Origin: Candidatus Avoscillospira avicola
GTDB lineage: Bacteria > Bacillota > Clostridia > Oscillospirales > Oscillospiraceae
DNA: 64,000 nt
NCBI GenBank assembly: GCA_018712245.1
Contig: DVHE01000048.1
Span: 57,453-121,452, forward strand
Direction: 5' to 3'
This document shows, piece by piece, positions 35,825 through 43,427 of this stretch. Both the position numbers and the translations under genes were made by a program. The notes under the pieces are model-generated. The model did not search any database, was not told the DNA's origin, and worked only from the letters and a program-made list of their open reading frames with translations. Every line of letters begins with the position of its first letter. Within the stretch, counting starts at the first letter, position 1.

Positions 35825-36283
35825 ATGGAGAAGGAATTTCATCTGCCCCGGTGGGAGGAGCTGCCGGACCTGGCGCTCTATATGGACCAAGTGCTGCTGG
35901 TCCTCAACACGGCGCTCCAGCCGGTGACGGTGGGGGAGGCCCCGGCGGTGACGGCGGCGATGCTCAACAACTATGTAAAGCTGAAGCTGACTGCCCCGGC
36001 GGAGAAGAAAAAGTACGGCCGGAGCCATGTGGCGCGGTTTCTGATGATTTGCCTCTATAAGCGGGTCCTGTCCATGCAGGAGATCGCGGCGCTGGTGGAG
36101 CTGGTGGAGGCCGGACGCACTGCCGCCGAGGGCTACAACGCCTTCGCCGGGGAGCTGGAGCGGCTGCTGCTGGCGCCGGAAGCGCCGGCGGGAGAGGACT
36201 GTCCGCCGGCAGTCTCGGCAGGGATTCGGGCCGTGGCCGCCAAAATCACGCTGGAGCGGCTTTTGGCGGAAAAAAATCCTTGA
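35825..36283 (+). CDS. DUF1836 family protein
   Basis: 152 aa from ATG 35825 (AAAGGAA upstream; ATG 35804 has no RBS). N-terminal FHLPRWEELPDLALYMDQV and TAAMLNNYVKLKLTAPAEKKKYGRSHVARFL form the MerR-like winged-helix segment typical of DUF1836 (YkrK). Such proteins are presumed regulators in Firmicutes; target unknown. The infC promoter overlaps its end. Confidence 0.85.
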   Translation: MEKEFHLPRWEELPDLALYMDQVLLVLNTALQPVTVGEAPAVTAAMLNNYVKLKLTAPAEKKKYGRSHVARFLMICLYKRVLSMQEIAALVELVEAGRTAAEGYNAFAGELERLLLAPEAPAGEDCPPAVSAGIRAVAAKITLERLLAEKNP

Positions 36284-36308
36284 CTTCGCCCATTGGCTGT
36301 GGTAATAT
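36280..36308 (+). promoter_or_regulatory. Promoter of infC-rpmI-rplT
   Basis: TTGACT 36280-36285, 17-bp spacer, TAATAT 36303-36308; overlaps the DUF1836 stop codon. Confidence 0.8.
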
Positions 36309-36313
36309 ACTTT

Positions 36314-36452
36314 GGTCAAAACAAAGAAGGAGCGGCGGCCCCGCACCTCACCTTCAGCCAGCGCGAAAAGGTTCAACAGGGTTTCATCATCGCCAGTTTG
36401 GCGGGTGTTTTGTTGCGGGTGCCATCGTGCATCCGCGTTTTTTATTTTGGAG
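36314..36452 (+). promoter_or_regulatory. infC leader with attenuator (L20-leader type)
   Basis: Structured leader of about 140 nt between the promoter and infC SD. In B. subtilis the equivalent infC leader is bound by L20, which promotes termination. The position and the terminator at 36415-36448 fit that mechanism; the L20 binding site itself was not verified. Confidence 0.7.
36415..36448 (+). terminator. Attenuator hairpin in infC leader
   Basis: GCGGGTGC, loop CATCGT, GCATCCGC, then GTTTTTTATTTT. Located before the infC ribosome binding site. Confidence 0.85.
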
Positions 36453-36461
36453 GTGTTTCAC

Positions 36462-36980
<519 letters not shown>

Positions 36981-37008
36981 AACGTAATTTACGGAAGGAG
37001 TACCCATC

Positions 37009-37206
37009 ATGCCGAAATTTAAGACCCATAGCGGCGCCAAGAAGAGATTCAACCTGACCAAGTCCGGCAAGGTCAAGAGAGCCCACGCCTTCAAGAGCCA
37101 CATCCTCACGAAGAAGACCACCAAGCGCACCAGAAACCTCCGGAAGAATGGCTACGCCGATGTCACCAACAGCGCTGCCATCCGCGAGATGATTCCTTAC
37201 AAATAA
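37009..37206 (+). CDS. rpmI: 50S ribosomal protein L35
   Basis: 65 aa, standard length. [20 protein letters not shown] and the basic [14 protein letters not shown] region are typical. RBS GGAAGGAG. Confidence 0.98.
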   Translation: MPKFKTHSGAKKRFNLTKSGKVKRAHAFKSHILTKKTTKRTRNLRKNGYADVTNSAAIREMIPYK

Positions 37207-37237
37207 TTCGGTTTTGTTCAGATAGGAGGATAACGAA

Positions 37238-37591
37238 ATGGCAAGAGTCAAAGGCGCAATGATGACGCGCAAGAGAAGAAATAAGACCCTCAAGCTGGCC
37301 AAGAGCTACTGGGGTTCCAAGTCTACCCACTTTAAGATGGCCAAGCAGGCCGTGATGAAGTCCGGCGTCTACGCTTACGTGGGCCGCAAGCAGAAGAAGC
37401 GCGAGTTCCGGCAGCTGTGGATCGCCCGGATCTCCGCCGCTGTGGCTCCTCTGGGCCTCAACTATTCCCGGTTTATGTATGGTCTCAAGAAGGCCGGTGT
37501 GGAGATGAACCGCAAGACCCTCTCCGAGATGGCCATCCAGGACCCCGCCGCCTTCGCCCTGCTGGCGGAGACTGCCAAGAAGGCGCTCTAA
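37238..37591 (+). CDS. rplT: 50S ribosomal protein L20
   Basis: 117 aa. [20 protein letters not shown] and [12 protein letters not shown] are family signatures. RBS AGGAGGATAACGAA. Likely represses its own operon through the leader upstream of infC. Confidence 0.98.
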   Translation: MARVKGAMMTRKRRNKTLKLAKSYWGSKSTHFKMAKQAVMKSGVYAYVGRKQKKREFRQLWIARISAAVAPLGLNYSRFMYGLKKAGVEMNRKTLSEMAIQDPAAFALLAETAKKAL

Positions 37592-37600
37592 TTCCGCCTG

Positions 37601-37633
37601 TAAGAGGACACGGCTCCGCCGCGTCCTCTTTTT
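37601..37633 (+). terminator. Terminator of infC operon
   Basis: AAGAGGACACGGC, loop TCC, GCCGCGTCCTCTTTTTT. Confidence 0.9.
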
Positions 37634-37776
37634 TGTACCGGGGCTACGGCGCGCAACGCCGGAGGGGTGACTCTGTAGGGGCCGATGCCCACATCGGCCC
37701 GCTTATCTGGCGATTTCCGGGCAGTTGCGGCAACAGCACGACCCCCGATGCGCGCCCCTACGGCAAAACCGGATGT

Positions 37777-37990
37777 TGCGGAGAAATACTGCCGCGTGCA
37801 GTTGACGTCCCGTGTTCCGAGGCAGTGGGTGCGGCCTTAGAGAAAACCCCTTTAGCCGTAACGAGCGACAGATGATACTGGCCTGCGCGAAGCCGGGAAG
37901 GGGTAGGCAGTATGGAACGGGATGACCTGGTGGAGCGTAACTGCCTGGGAGATGCCTTTTCTTGGGATGTACGCCGCGGGGCCGTACAGG
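37777..37990 (+). ncRNA. Possible structured RNA or ribozyme fragment
   Basis: About 210 nt unlike the surrounding repeats. Pairings visible: ATACTGGCCT (37875-37884) with AGGCAGTAT (37905-37913), and ACCCCTT (37846-37852) with AAGGGGT (37898-37904); the second pair falls in the loop of the first, so a pseudoknot is possible. Words such as GCCGTAACGAGCGACAGATG and GGAACGGGATGACC have the look of a group II intron domain I remnant, but no reverse transcriptase or domain V is present. Class not identified. Confidence 0.35.
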
Positions 37991-37998
37991 GGACCGAG

Positions 37999-38100
37999 GG
38001 CCGCAGCCCCCGGCGCGTTTTGGGGACTTTTCCGCGGTGAAGAGTCACCCGCCGGAGGCAACACCAGCCTGCGGTGTCTGAGCGCTTGCGGCAATGTGAC
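37999..38100 (+). repeat. CCCCCGGCGCGTTTT repeat, copy 2
   Basis: Matches 34826-34927 through the CGCGTTTT, ACTTTTCCGCGGTGAA, CCGCCGGAGGCA and GCGCTTGCGGCAA words. Confidence 0.8.
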
Positions 38101-38125
38101 CCGCCTCCGGCGGGCTGTGGCTGAG

Positions 38126-38178
38126 ACAACCCCTCAGTCTCGCTTTGCGAGACGGCTCCCCTTACCCAGGGGAGCCTT
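38126..38178 (-). repeat. Two-hairpin repeat, GGCTCCCCT type
   Basis: Minus-strand reading: AAAGGCTCCCCT..AGGGGAGCC, GTCTCG-CAAA-CGAGAC, TGAGGGGTTGTC. The plus-strand copy is at 42953-43008 with a different but still paired second stem. Confidence 0.8.
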
Positions 38179-38254
38179 TGGCGCGGCACAGAGGGTGCAA
38201 AAAGCAACTTCGACGTGCGAACGCACGAATTTCACTTTCACAGGAGGCGTAACG

Positions 38255-38908
38255 ATGCAATATCAAGCTGTACTGTTCGACATGGACGGCGTACTGATCG
38301 AATCCGAGTGGCTGATGCGGGCCTCGGCCATCCAGGCCCTGGCGGACTACGGCGTCACGGCCCGGGACGAGGACTTCCTGGAGTTCACCGGCTGCGGCGA
38401 GGACCGCTTTGTGGGCGGTGTGGCGGAGAAGCACGGCGTCCCCTATGACACGGCCATGAAGGAACGGGCCTACGACTATTACGGCAGCCGCGTCCGGGCC
38501 GAGGCGCGGGTGCCCCGGGGTGTGGCAGAGATGCTGGAGACGCTCCACAGCCGGGGGCTGAAGCTGGCTGTCTGCTCGGCGGCGGACCTGCGGAAGGTGC
38601 GCTATAATCTGGAGGCCGTGGGTGCGCCGGAGTCGCTGTTCACCGCGCTGGTGACGGGGTCCGATGTGGCCCGGAAGAAGCCTTTCCCGGACATCTACCT
38701 GGAGGGTGCCCGCCGGGTGGGCGTCGCACCAGAGAACTGCCTGGTGGTGGAGGACGCCCTCAGCGGCATCGCCGCCGCCCATGCCGCCGGGATGGACGCC
38801 GCCGCCGTACCCACCACCTTCTCCGTGGAGGAACTCCAGGCGCAGGCGCACCCGGAGTATCTGCTGGACGAGATCGCCCAGCTGGCCCAGCTGCCGCAGC
38901 TGCTGTGA
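38255..38908 (+). CDS. HAD-family phosphatase (beta-phosphoglucomutase-like)
   Basis: 217 aa. Motif I FDMDGVLIESE with both Asp, cap domain (about 15-90), motif II Ser in VCSAADL, motif III Lys in RKKPFPDIYL, motif IV VVEDALSGI. Typical of sugar-phosphate phosphatases or phosphoglucomutases. ATG 38255 has CAGGAGGCG; an extension to 37922 reads repeat DNA. Confidence 0.93.
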   Translation: MQYQAVLFDMDGVLIESEWLMRASAIQALADYGVTARDEDFLEFTGCGEDRFVGGVAEKHGVPYDTAMKERAYDYYGSRVRAEARVPRGVAEMLETLHSRGLKLAVCSAADLRKVRYNLEAVGAPESLFTALVTGSDVARKKPFPDIYLEGARRVGVAPENCLVVEDALSGIAAAHAAGMDAAAVPTTFSVEELQAQAHPEYLLDEIAQLAQLPQLL

Positions 38909-38913
38909 GCCGA

Positions 38914-38961
38914 ACCCAAAACACCGCCGCAGCCATATGCGCTGCGGCGGTGTTTTGGGTT
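38914..38961. terminator. Bidirectional terminator, HAD gene / tlpA-like gene
   Basis: AACCCAAAACACCGCCGCAGC, loop CATATGC, then the exact complement ending TTTTGGGTT. It overlaps the stop of the minus-strand gene by 2 bp. Confidence 0.9.
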
Positions 38962-39706
38962 ATGGGGTATAGATCATGTCAATGCCGGTCTGGAGCGTTT
39001 CGGCGTCGATGGCGCCCCGGGCCTGGGCAATGCCGTTGCCCTGGGCGTCGATGAAATAGGTGGTGGGCAGGGAGTAGACGCCGTAGGCGATGGCGGCGCT
39101 GGAAGCGGTGTCAAAGAGGACCGGGAAGGTGAAGCCCTGCTGGGCGATATAGTCCTGGGCGCTCTCCAGCGTCTCCCGGCTGCCGTCGGTCATGTTGACC
39201 ATCAGGAACTGCACGTCCTCGCCCAGCGCTTCATAGGCCGCCTGGAAGTCGGGCATTTCACTCTGGCAGGGGCCGCACCAGCTGGCCCAGAAGTTGAGGA
39301 CGATGGGCTTGCCGAAGTAGTCCGAGAGCGCCACCTCGTTGCCCGCGCCGTCCACCACGGTGAAATCCGGCACCGGATTGGCCTCGGCTTCGCTGTCCGC
39401 GCCCTGCGTCTCATCGGTATCTGCCTCGCCTTCCGCGGCCTGTGTCTCATCAGGCTCGGTTTCACCATCCGCGTCTTGGGGCGCGTCAGGGTCAGTTTCG
39501 CTATCTGGGTCCTGCGCCGCGCCGGCATCCTCGTTCGGCTGCTCCTCCGGTGATGCAGCAGGCTCCTGCTCCGGCGAGCCGCCTGTCACGGTCAGGGCGC
39601 TGTGGGAAAGCTGGGGGCTCAGGACCGTGTAGAGGGCATAGGCGCCGCCCAGCAGCACGGCCAGGGCGATGACCAGGATGATCCAGGTTTTCTTTTTCTT
39701 GTCCAT
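38960..39706 (-). CDS. TlpA/ResA-like membrane-anchored thiol-disulfide protein
   Basis: 248 aa. One membrane helix (about 8-28), a long acidic spacer of Asp/Glu/Ala repeats (about 45-110), then a thioredoxin fold (about 112-248) with WCGPC and the cis-Pro segment SLPTTYF. Located on the outer face, it would receive electrons from CcdA encoded just upstream. Last gene of a trx-trxB-ccdA-tlpA operon. Confidence 0.92.
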   Translation of the reverse strand: MDKKKKTWIILVIALAVLLGGAYALYTVLSPQLSHSALTVTGGSPEQEPAASPEEQPNEDAGAAQDPDSETDPDAPQDADGETEPDETQAAEGEADTDETQGADSEAEANPVPDFTVVDGAGNEVALSDYFGKPIVLNFWASWCGPCQSEMPDFQAAYEALGEDVQFLMVNMTDGSRETLESAQDYIAQQGFTFPVLFDTASSAAIAYGVYSLPTTYFIDAQGNGIAQARGAIDAETLQTGIDMIYTP

Positions 39707-39714
39707 GGCGCCTC

Positions 39715-40377
39715 CTAACTGAGCAGGGCCAGCAGACGGCCCAGGGTACCGGTGGCCATCAGCACGCCGATGAGGATCAGCAGGCCGCCGCTGATGGTGT
39801 TGATGATCTGATAATGGGCCTTGACCCAGTCAAAGGCGGATTTGAGCTTGTCGATCAGCAGGGCGCTGAGGAGGAACGGCACGCCCAGGCCCAGGGAGTA
39901 GGCCAGGAGCATCCCCATGCCCGTCAGCGCGTGGCCCTGCTGGGAGGCCAGGGCCAGGGCCGAGCCCAAAAACGCGCCCACGCAGGGCGTCCATCCCAGG
40001 GAGAAGACGACGCCGAAGACCAGCGCCGAGAAAAAGCCCATCTGCTCCGATTGCACCCGGAAGCGGCTCCCCTTGAGGAAGGAGAGACGGAACACCCCCA
40101 GGAAGCTGAGGCCGAAGGCGATGACGATCAGGCCGGAGACGATGTTGACCGCTGTCTGGTGGGCCTTGAGGAAACTGCCCACCGTGCCTGCCAGGGCGCC
40201 CATGGCCATGAAGACCACCGTGAAGCCCAGGATGAAGCCCAGGGCATTGCGGAGGGTTTTCCCGGTGGAACGGATGCCGCCGCCGGCGAAGTAGGAGAGG
40301 TAGATGGGGAGCATCGGGAGAAGGCAGGGGGAGAGGAAAGTGATGATCCCCTCCAGGAAGGAGATGAGATATGTCAT
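39715..40377 (-). CDS. ccdA: CcdA-type transmembrane electron carrier
   Basis: 220 aa with six membrane helices. Conserved SPCLLPMLPIYLSYF (Cys about 18) and LGWTPCVGAFLGS (Cys about 130) provide the thiol pair that moves reducing power from cytoplasmic thioredoxin to extracytoplasmic partners. Neighbours supply both ends of that chain: thioredoxin upstream, TlpA-like protein downstream. Confidence 0.95.
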   Translation of the reverse strand: MTYLISFLEGIITFLSPCLLPMLPIYLSYFAGGGIRSTGKTLRNALGFILGFTVVFMAMGALAGTVGSFLKAHQTAVNIVSGLIVIAFGLSFLGVFRLSFLKGSRFRVQSEQMGFFSALVFGVVFSLGWTPCVGAFLGSALALASQQGHALTGMGMLLAYSLGLGVPFLLSALLIDKLKSAFDWVKAHYQIINTISGGLLILIGVLMATGTLGRLLALLS

Positions 40378-40387
40378 TTGCGCCTCC

Positions 40388-41314
40388 TCACCGGCCCAGC
40401 TCGGCCAGGTATTCCTCGGCGTAGTGGGAGGCCACGGCGCCGTCGGCGGCGGCAGTCACCACCTGGCGCAGGGCCTTGGTGCGGACGTCGCCTACGGCGA
40501 ACACGCCGGGCAGGTTGGTGCGGGTGGTCTCGTCGGCCACCACGTAGTCCGCCGGGTCCAGCTCCACCTGGCCCGCCACCAGCGCGGTGTTGGGGCTTCT
40601 GCCGATGCTGACGAACACGCCGTCACAGGCAAGGTCGGTCACGGCGCCGCTGACCTTGTCCCGGAGCCGCAGGCCGGTGAAGGCCTCGCCGGGCAGCAGG
40701 GATTCCACGGTGCTGTTCCAGTGGAAGACCACGTTGGAGGCCTCCTGGAGCGGCTGATGGTAGATCTTGGTGGCGCGGAGGCTGTCGCGCCGGTGGATCA
40801 GGTGGACCTCCTTGGCCACGCGGGAGAGCAGCAGCGCGTCGGCTGCGGCGGTGTTGCCGCCGCCCACCACGGCCACGGTCTTGCCACGGTAGAACATCCC
40901 GTCGCAGGCGGCGCAGTAGTGGACGCCCCGGCCCAGGAAGGCCTCTTCGTCCGCCACGCCGAGGGGGCGGGGGTTGGCGCCGGTGGCCAGAATTACCACC
41001 CGGGCCTGGAAGGTGCCCTCGGTGGTTACGGCGGATTTGACCTCTCCTTGGAGGGACAGGGAGAGGACCTCCGCCAGCTCGGTCTCCGCGCCGAAGCGCT
41101 CGGCCTGGGCCTCCATCTTCTGGCCCAGGGTAAAGCCGTCGATGCCCTCGTCGAAGCCGGGGTAGTTGTCCACCTGCTCGGTCAGGGCGATCTGGCCGCC
41201 GGCGGAGAGCTTCTCCAGCACCAGGGTGGAGAAGCCGGCCCGGGCGCAGTAGAGGGCGGCGGTGTAGCCGGCGGGGCCGCCGCCGACGATCATAACATCG
41301 TAAATCTTGTCCAT
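40388..41314 (-). CDS. trxB: Thioredoxin reductase
   Basis: 308 aa. FAD site GGGPAGYTAALYCARAG (about 10), redox pair CAACDG (about 136), NADPH site VVGGGNTAAADALLL (about 155), and the C-terminal GVFAVGDV. Low-Mr class homodimer. RBS GGAGGTTCTCC; 16 bp after the thioredoxin gene. Confidence 0.96.
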   Translation of the reverse strand: MDKIYDVMIVGGGPAGYTAALYCARAGFSTLVLEKLSAGGQIALTEQVDNYPGFDEGIDGFTLGQKMEAQAERFGAETELAEVLSLSLQGEVKSAVTTEGTFQARVVILATGANPRPLGVADEEAFLGRGVHYCAACDGMFYRGKTVAVVGGGNTAAADALLLSRVAKEVHLIHRRDSLRATKIYHQPLQEASNVVFHWNSTVESLLPGEAFTGLRLRDKVSGAVTDLACDGVFVSIGRSPNTALVAGQVELDPADYVVADETTRTNLPGVFAVGDVRTKALRQVVTAAADGAVASHYAEEYLAELGR

Positions 41315-41329
41315 GGAGAACCTCCTAGA

Positions 41330-41653
41330 TCATTTGAGATGCGGCGCCAGAAAGGCGTCGAGAGCGGCCTTGGAGCCGGGAGCCACCAGGGTGTCCAGCA
41401 GCGTGCCGCCCCGGTAGAGGAGGAACGTGGGCACCAGCTCCACGCCTTGATCGTCCGCCAGGGCGGGGAAGTCGTCAATGTTGATCTGGGCCACGGTGAC
41501 GGTCTCGGCGTACTGCTCGGCCACCTTGGTCAGGGCCGGGCCGATCCGGCGGCAGTATCCGCACCAGGGTGCCCAGAATTCCACTAAAACCAGCTTGTCC
41601 TCCTGGGAAAGTCCTTCCTTCCACTGTACATCCGTCCACTGCTGCGCTGCCAT
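41330..41653 (-). CDS. Thioredoxin with WCGYC active site
   Basis: 107 aa. Active site WCGYC instead of the usual WCGPC; Pro to Tyr in the dipeptide is expected to shift the redox potential upward. cis-Pro segment VELVPTFLLYRGG intact. First gene of the trx-trxB-ccdA-tlpA operon. Promoter at 41746-41774 on the minus strand gives an 85-nt leader. Confidence 0.93.
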   Translation of the reverse strand: MAAQQWTDVQWKEGLSQEDKLVLVEFWAPWCGYCRRIGPALTKVAEQYAETVTVAQINIDDFPALADDQGVELVPTFLLYRGGTLLDTLVAPGSKAALDAFLAPHLK

Positions 41654-41724
41654 TGGCCTCGCCCCTTTCGTTTTTTCTTTAGTTTATCCGAAAAGCCGAA
41701 AGACTACCGTGACGAAATCACCAT

Positions 41725-41753
41725 TTGCCTTCCGGTGCAGTCTATATTATACT
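41725..41753 (+). promoter_or_regulatory. Promoter of crp/fnr-like gene
   Basis: TTGCCT 41725-41730, 17-bp spacer, TATACT 41748-41753. Overlaps head-on with the thioredoxin promoter. Confidence 0.78.
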
Positions 41754-41774
41754 GGTGTTGCGCGAAGAACGCAA
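41746..41774 (-). promoter_or_regulatory. Promoter of thioredoxin operon
   Basis: Minus strand TTGCGT (41774-41769), 17-bp spacer, TATAAT (41751-41746). Confidence 0.82.
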
Positions 41775-41775
41775 C
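41757..41775. promoter_or_regulatory. Palindromic operator candidate at divergent promoters
   Basis: GTTGCG-CGAAGAA-CGCAAC. Covers the -35 and spacer of the thioredoxin promoter and the start region of the crp/fnr-like promoter. Its size and symmetry suit a Crp/Fnr dimer, though it is not the FNR consensus TTGAT-N4-ATCAA. Confidence 0.65.
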
Positions 41776-41786
41776 GACTTCCAGAG

Positions 41787-41943
41787 TAAACGCCGATTCA
41801 ATAGACAGCGGCAGCCGGCGGATCTTTTGCTCCAACGGTGCAGCTTGGAAATCTGGCAAGACATCCAGTATTGCGGCGGTTTCCAAACTTTCATTTGAAA
41901 CAAAATCTCTCGCCGCCTACTTTTGCGATTGAATCAGCGTTTC
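41787..41943 (+). repeat. Palindromic leader element, subfamily A, copy 2
   Basis: 157 bp, same as 539-695 with scattered changes. The central stem is GCTTGGAAATC/GGTTTCCAAAC. It lies in the predicted 5' UTR of the crp/fnr-like gene, ending 20 bp before the ATG. Confidence 0.85.
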
Positions 41944-41962
41944 CCTGACGGGGAGGGTCTTT

Positions 41963-42622
41963 ATGAACGTATCGGAATTTTTCCCCATGTGGGAGAAACT
42001 GACGCCCCCGCAGCGGCGGCGGCTGGAGGAGAGCGCCGCCTGGCGGCAGGCGCCGGCGGGGACGATTCTCCGCCGGGGCGGGGACGACTGCTTAGGGCTT
42101 TTGCTGGTGGCGAAAGGGCAGCTGCGGGCCAGCCTTCTCTCGCCGGAGGGGCGGGAGATCACTATTTACCGCCTCTTCCCCCGGGATATCTGCCTCTTTT
42201 CCGCCTCGTGCATGATGCGCAGCATCCAGTTTGACATTACCATCGAAGTGGAGAAAGACGCCGGGTTTTATCTGATTCCGGCCCCGATCTACCAGGGGCT
42301 GATGGAGGAATCGGCCCAGCTGGCCAATTACACCAACGAGATCATGGCCACCCGGTTTTCTGAGGTGATGTGGCTGATGGAGCAGGTGATGTGGCGGCGG
42401 TTCGACCAGCGGCTGGCTGCCTTCCTGCTGGAAGAGAGCCGCCTGGAGGGAGCAAAGGCCCTCCGCCTGACCCATGAAAAAATCGCCGCCCACCTGGGCA
42501 CTGCTCGGGAGGTGGTGACGCGGATGCTGCGGTATTTCCAAAGCGAGGGCATGGTGCGGCTGGCCCGGGGCACGGTGGAGCTGACGGACCCCGCCGGGCT
42601 GGAGGCCCTGGCGGAGCCGTAG
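41963..42622 (+). CDS. Crp/Fnr-family transcriptional regulator
   Basis: 219 aa. Cyclic-nucleotide-binding-like beta-roll (about 20-125), dimer helix (about 125-145) and winged HTH with LTHEKIAAHLGTAREVVTRMLRYFQSEGMV (about 168-197 in two pieces). The N-terminal Cys cluster of true FNR is missing; two Cys in ICLFSASCMM are present mid-domain and could be redox-active. Divergent from the thioredoxin operon, over a shared palindrome, suggesting control of that operon (inference). RBS GGGGAGGG. Confidence 0.9.
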   Translation: MNVSEFFPMWEKLTPPQRRRLEESAAWRQAPAGTILRRGGDDCLGLLLVAKGQLRASLLSPEGREITIYRLFPRDICLFSASCMMRSIQFDITIEVEKDAGFYLIPAPIYQGLMEESAQLANYTNEIMATRFSEVMWLMEQVMWRRFDQRLAAFLLEESRLEGAKALRLTHEKIAAHLGTAREVVTRMLRYFQSEGMVRLARGTVELTDPAGLEALAEP

Positions 42623-42667
42623 GAGGGCGCTTCCAGAACGCCCGCACACCCGCAGGCTCGCCTCCAC

Positions 42668-42892
42668 CTGTGGGGGCGGCCTTGATGGCCGCCCGTGCCG
42701 CACTGGCGCGCTAGACACACCTGCGCCAACGCACCAACCGTAGGGGCGCGCATTGCGCGTCCGCCTGCTGGCGATTCCCACCGCGCCAGCGGTACCGCCG
42801 TAGGGGCGGCCTGTATGGCCGCACGTGCCCAGGCCGCGATTCCCGCCGCACCCCCGTCGCCGCCGTAGGGGCGGATTATATATCCGCCCGTG
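42668..42892 (+). repeat. Cluster of four GTAGGGGC-type hairpins
   Basis: Four units with near-constant flank and four different palindromic cores in 225 bp. Confidence 0.78.
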
Positions 42893-42952
42893 CCCAGGTT
42901 GCGATTCCCGCCGCAGGCCGATGCAATACGCACCCCAGCGCGGGCGGCACCA

Positions 42953-43008
42953 AAAGGCTCCCCTGTGTAAGGGGAGCTGTCAGCCGCAGGCTGACTGAGG
43001 GGTTGTCA
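42953..43008 (+). repeat. Two-hairpin repeat, GGCTCCCCT type
   Basis: AAAAGGCTCCCCT..AGGGGAGC, GTCAGCC-GCA-GGCTGAC, TGAGGGGTTGTC. Inverted copy at 38126-38178. Confidence 0.8.
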
Positions 43009-43025
43009 ACCTGCAATAGTCTCAA

Positions 43026-43131
43026 GTTCTGATCCCCTCCGGCGCTTCGCGCCACCTCCGGGTTGCAACGAAGCCTTCCCGGCCCGCGTTGCGGTCCGCC
43101 ACGGCGAAGCTGTGACGGAGGGGATCAGAAC
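43026..43131. repeat. 106-bp element with 16-bp perfect terminal inverted repeats
   Basis: GTTCTGATCCCCTCCG at 43026-43041 and CGGAGGGGATCAGAAC at 43116-43131, with internal GGCGCTTCGCGCC hairpin. Confidence 0.8.
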
Positions 43132-43173
43132 CGCCGACCACCGCAAGCCTTATGGAGATCGGCAGTGCCAAAC

Positions 43174-43245
43174 AACCCCTCCGTCATGGCCAAAGGCCAT
43201 GACACCTCCCCTAAAGCCCTGCGGGCGTTAGGGGAGGCTTTGCTG
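43174..43245 (-). repeat. Two-hairpin repeat, CCTCCCCTAA type
   Basis: Inverted copy of 34651-34717: ACCCCTCC, GTCATGGCCAAAGGCCATGAC, CCTCCCCTAAAGCCC..GGGCGTTAGGGGAGG. Confidence 0.8.
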
Positions 43246-43427
43246 GTGCGTTACCGCACGTGCGGTGGACGCGCGGGCTGGCGGACGCGCGATGCGCGCC
43301 CCTACGATGCTCAGACTCATCCGACGCTGGTGGTAATCGCCGGTGCTGTAGGGGCGGCCATATAGGCCGCCCCTACAGCGTGCGAAGCGCACTTCTTCCC
43401 TATTCCCTCTTCCCTCAATCGCCGCGC

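Larger units (their letters stand above)
37634..38254. other. 620-bp intergenic region: repeats plus structured stretch
   Basis: GTAGGGGC-GCCGATG hairpin (37674-37702), a GATGCGCGCCCCTACGG fragment (37748-37764), an unusual structured stretch at 37777-37990, a CCCCCGGCGCGTTTT repeat (37999-38100) and a two-hairpin repeat (38126-38178). No gene supported. Confidence 0.7.
42623..43427. other. 800-bp gene-free hairpin nest
   Basis: No gene. Holds GTAGGGGC-like hairpins at 42668-42692 (GGCGGCCTTGATGGCCGCC), 42739-42763 (GCGCGCATTGCGCG), 42798-42824 (GGCGGCCTGTATGGCCGC), 42866-42892 (GCGGATTATATATCCGC), 43280-43305 (inverse, GCGCGATGCGCGC) and 43347-43377 (GGCGGCCATATAGGCCGCC), two two-hairpin elements (42953-43008, 43174-43245), and a 106-bp element with 16-bp perfect terminal inverted repeats (43026-43131). 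Confidence 0.8.

Noticed and set aside
37777..37990. Definite group II intron
   Set aside because: No reverse transcriptase, no recognisable domain V, and no intron boundaries; kept only as a low-confidence structured RNA.
37922..38254. N-terminal extension of the HAD protein
   Set aside because: The extension encodes repeat DNA; ATG 38255 has a strong SD and starts exactly at the HAD motif.
41757..41775. Canonical FNR box
   Set aside because: Sequence is GTTGCG-N7-CGCAAC, not TTGAT-N4-ATCAA, and the regulator lacks the FNR Cys cluster.
42623..43427. CRISPR array
   Set aside because: Repeats are heterogeneous palindromes with irregular spacing and no cas genes; no array elsewhere in the window either.
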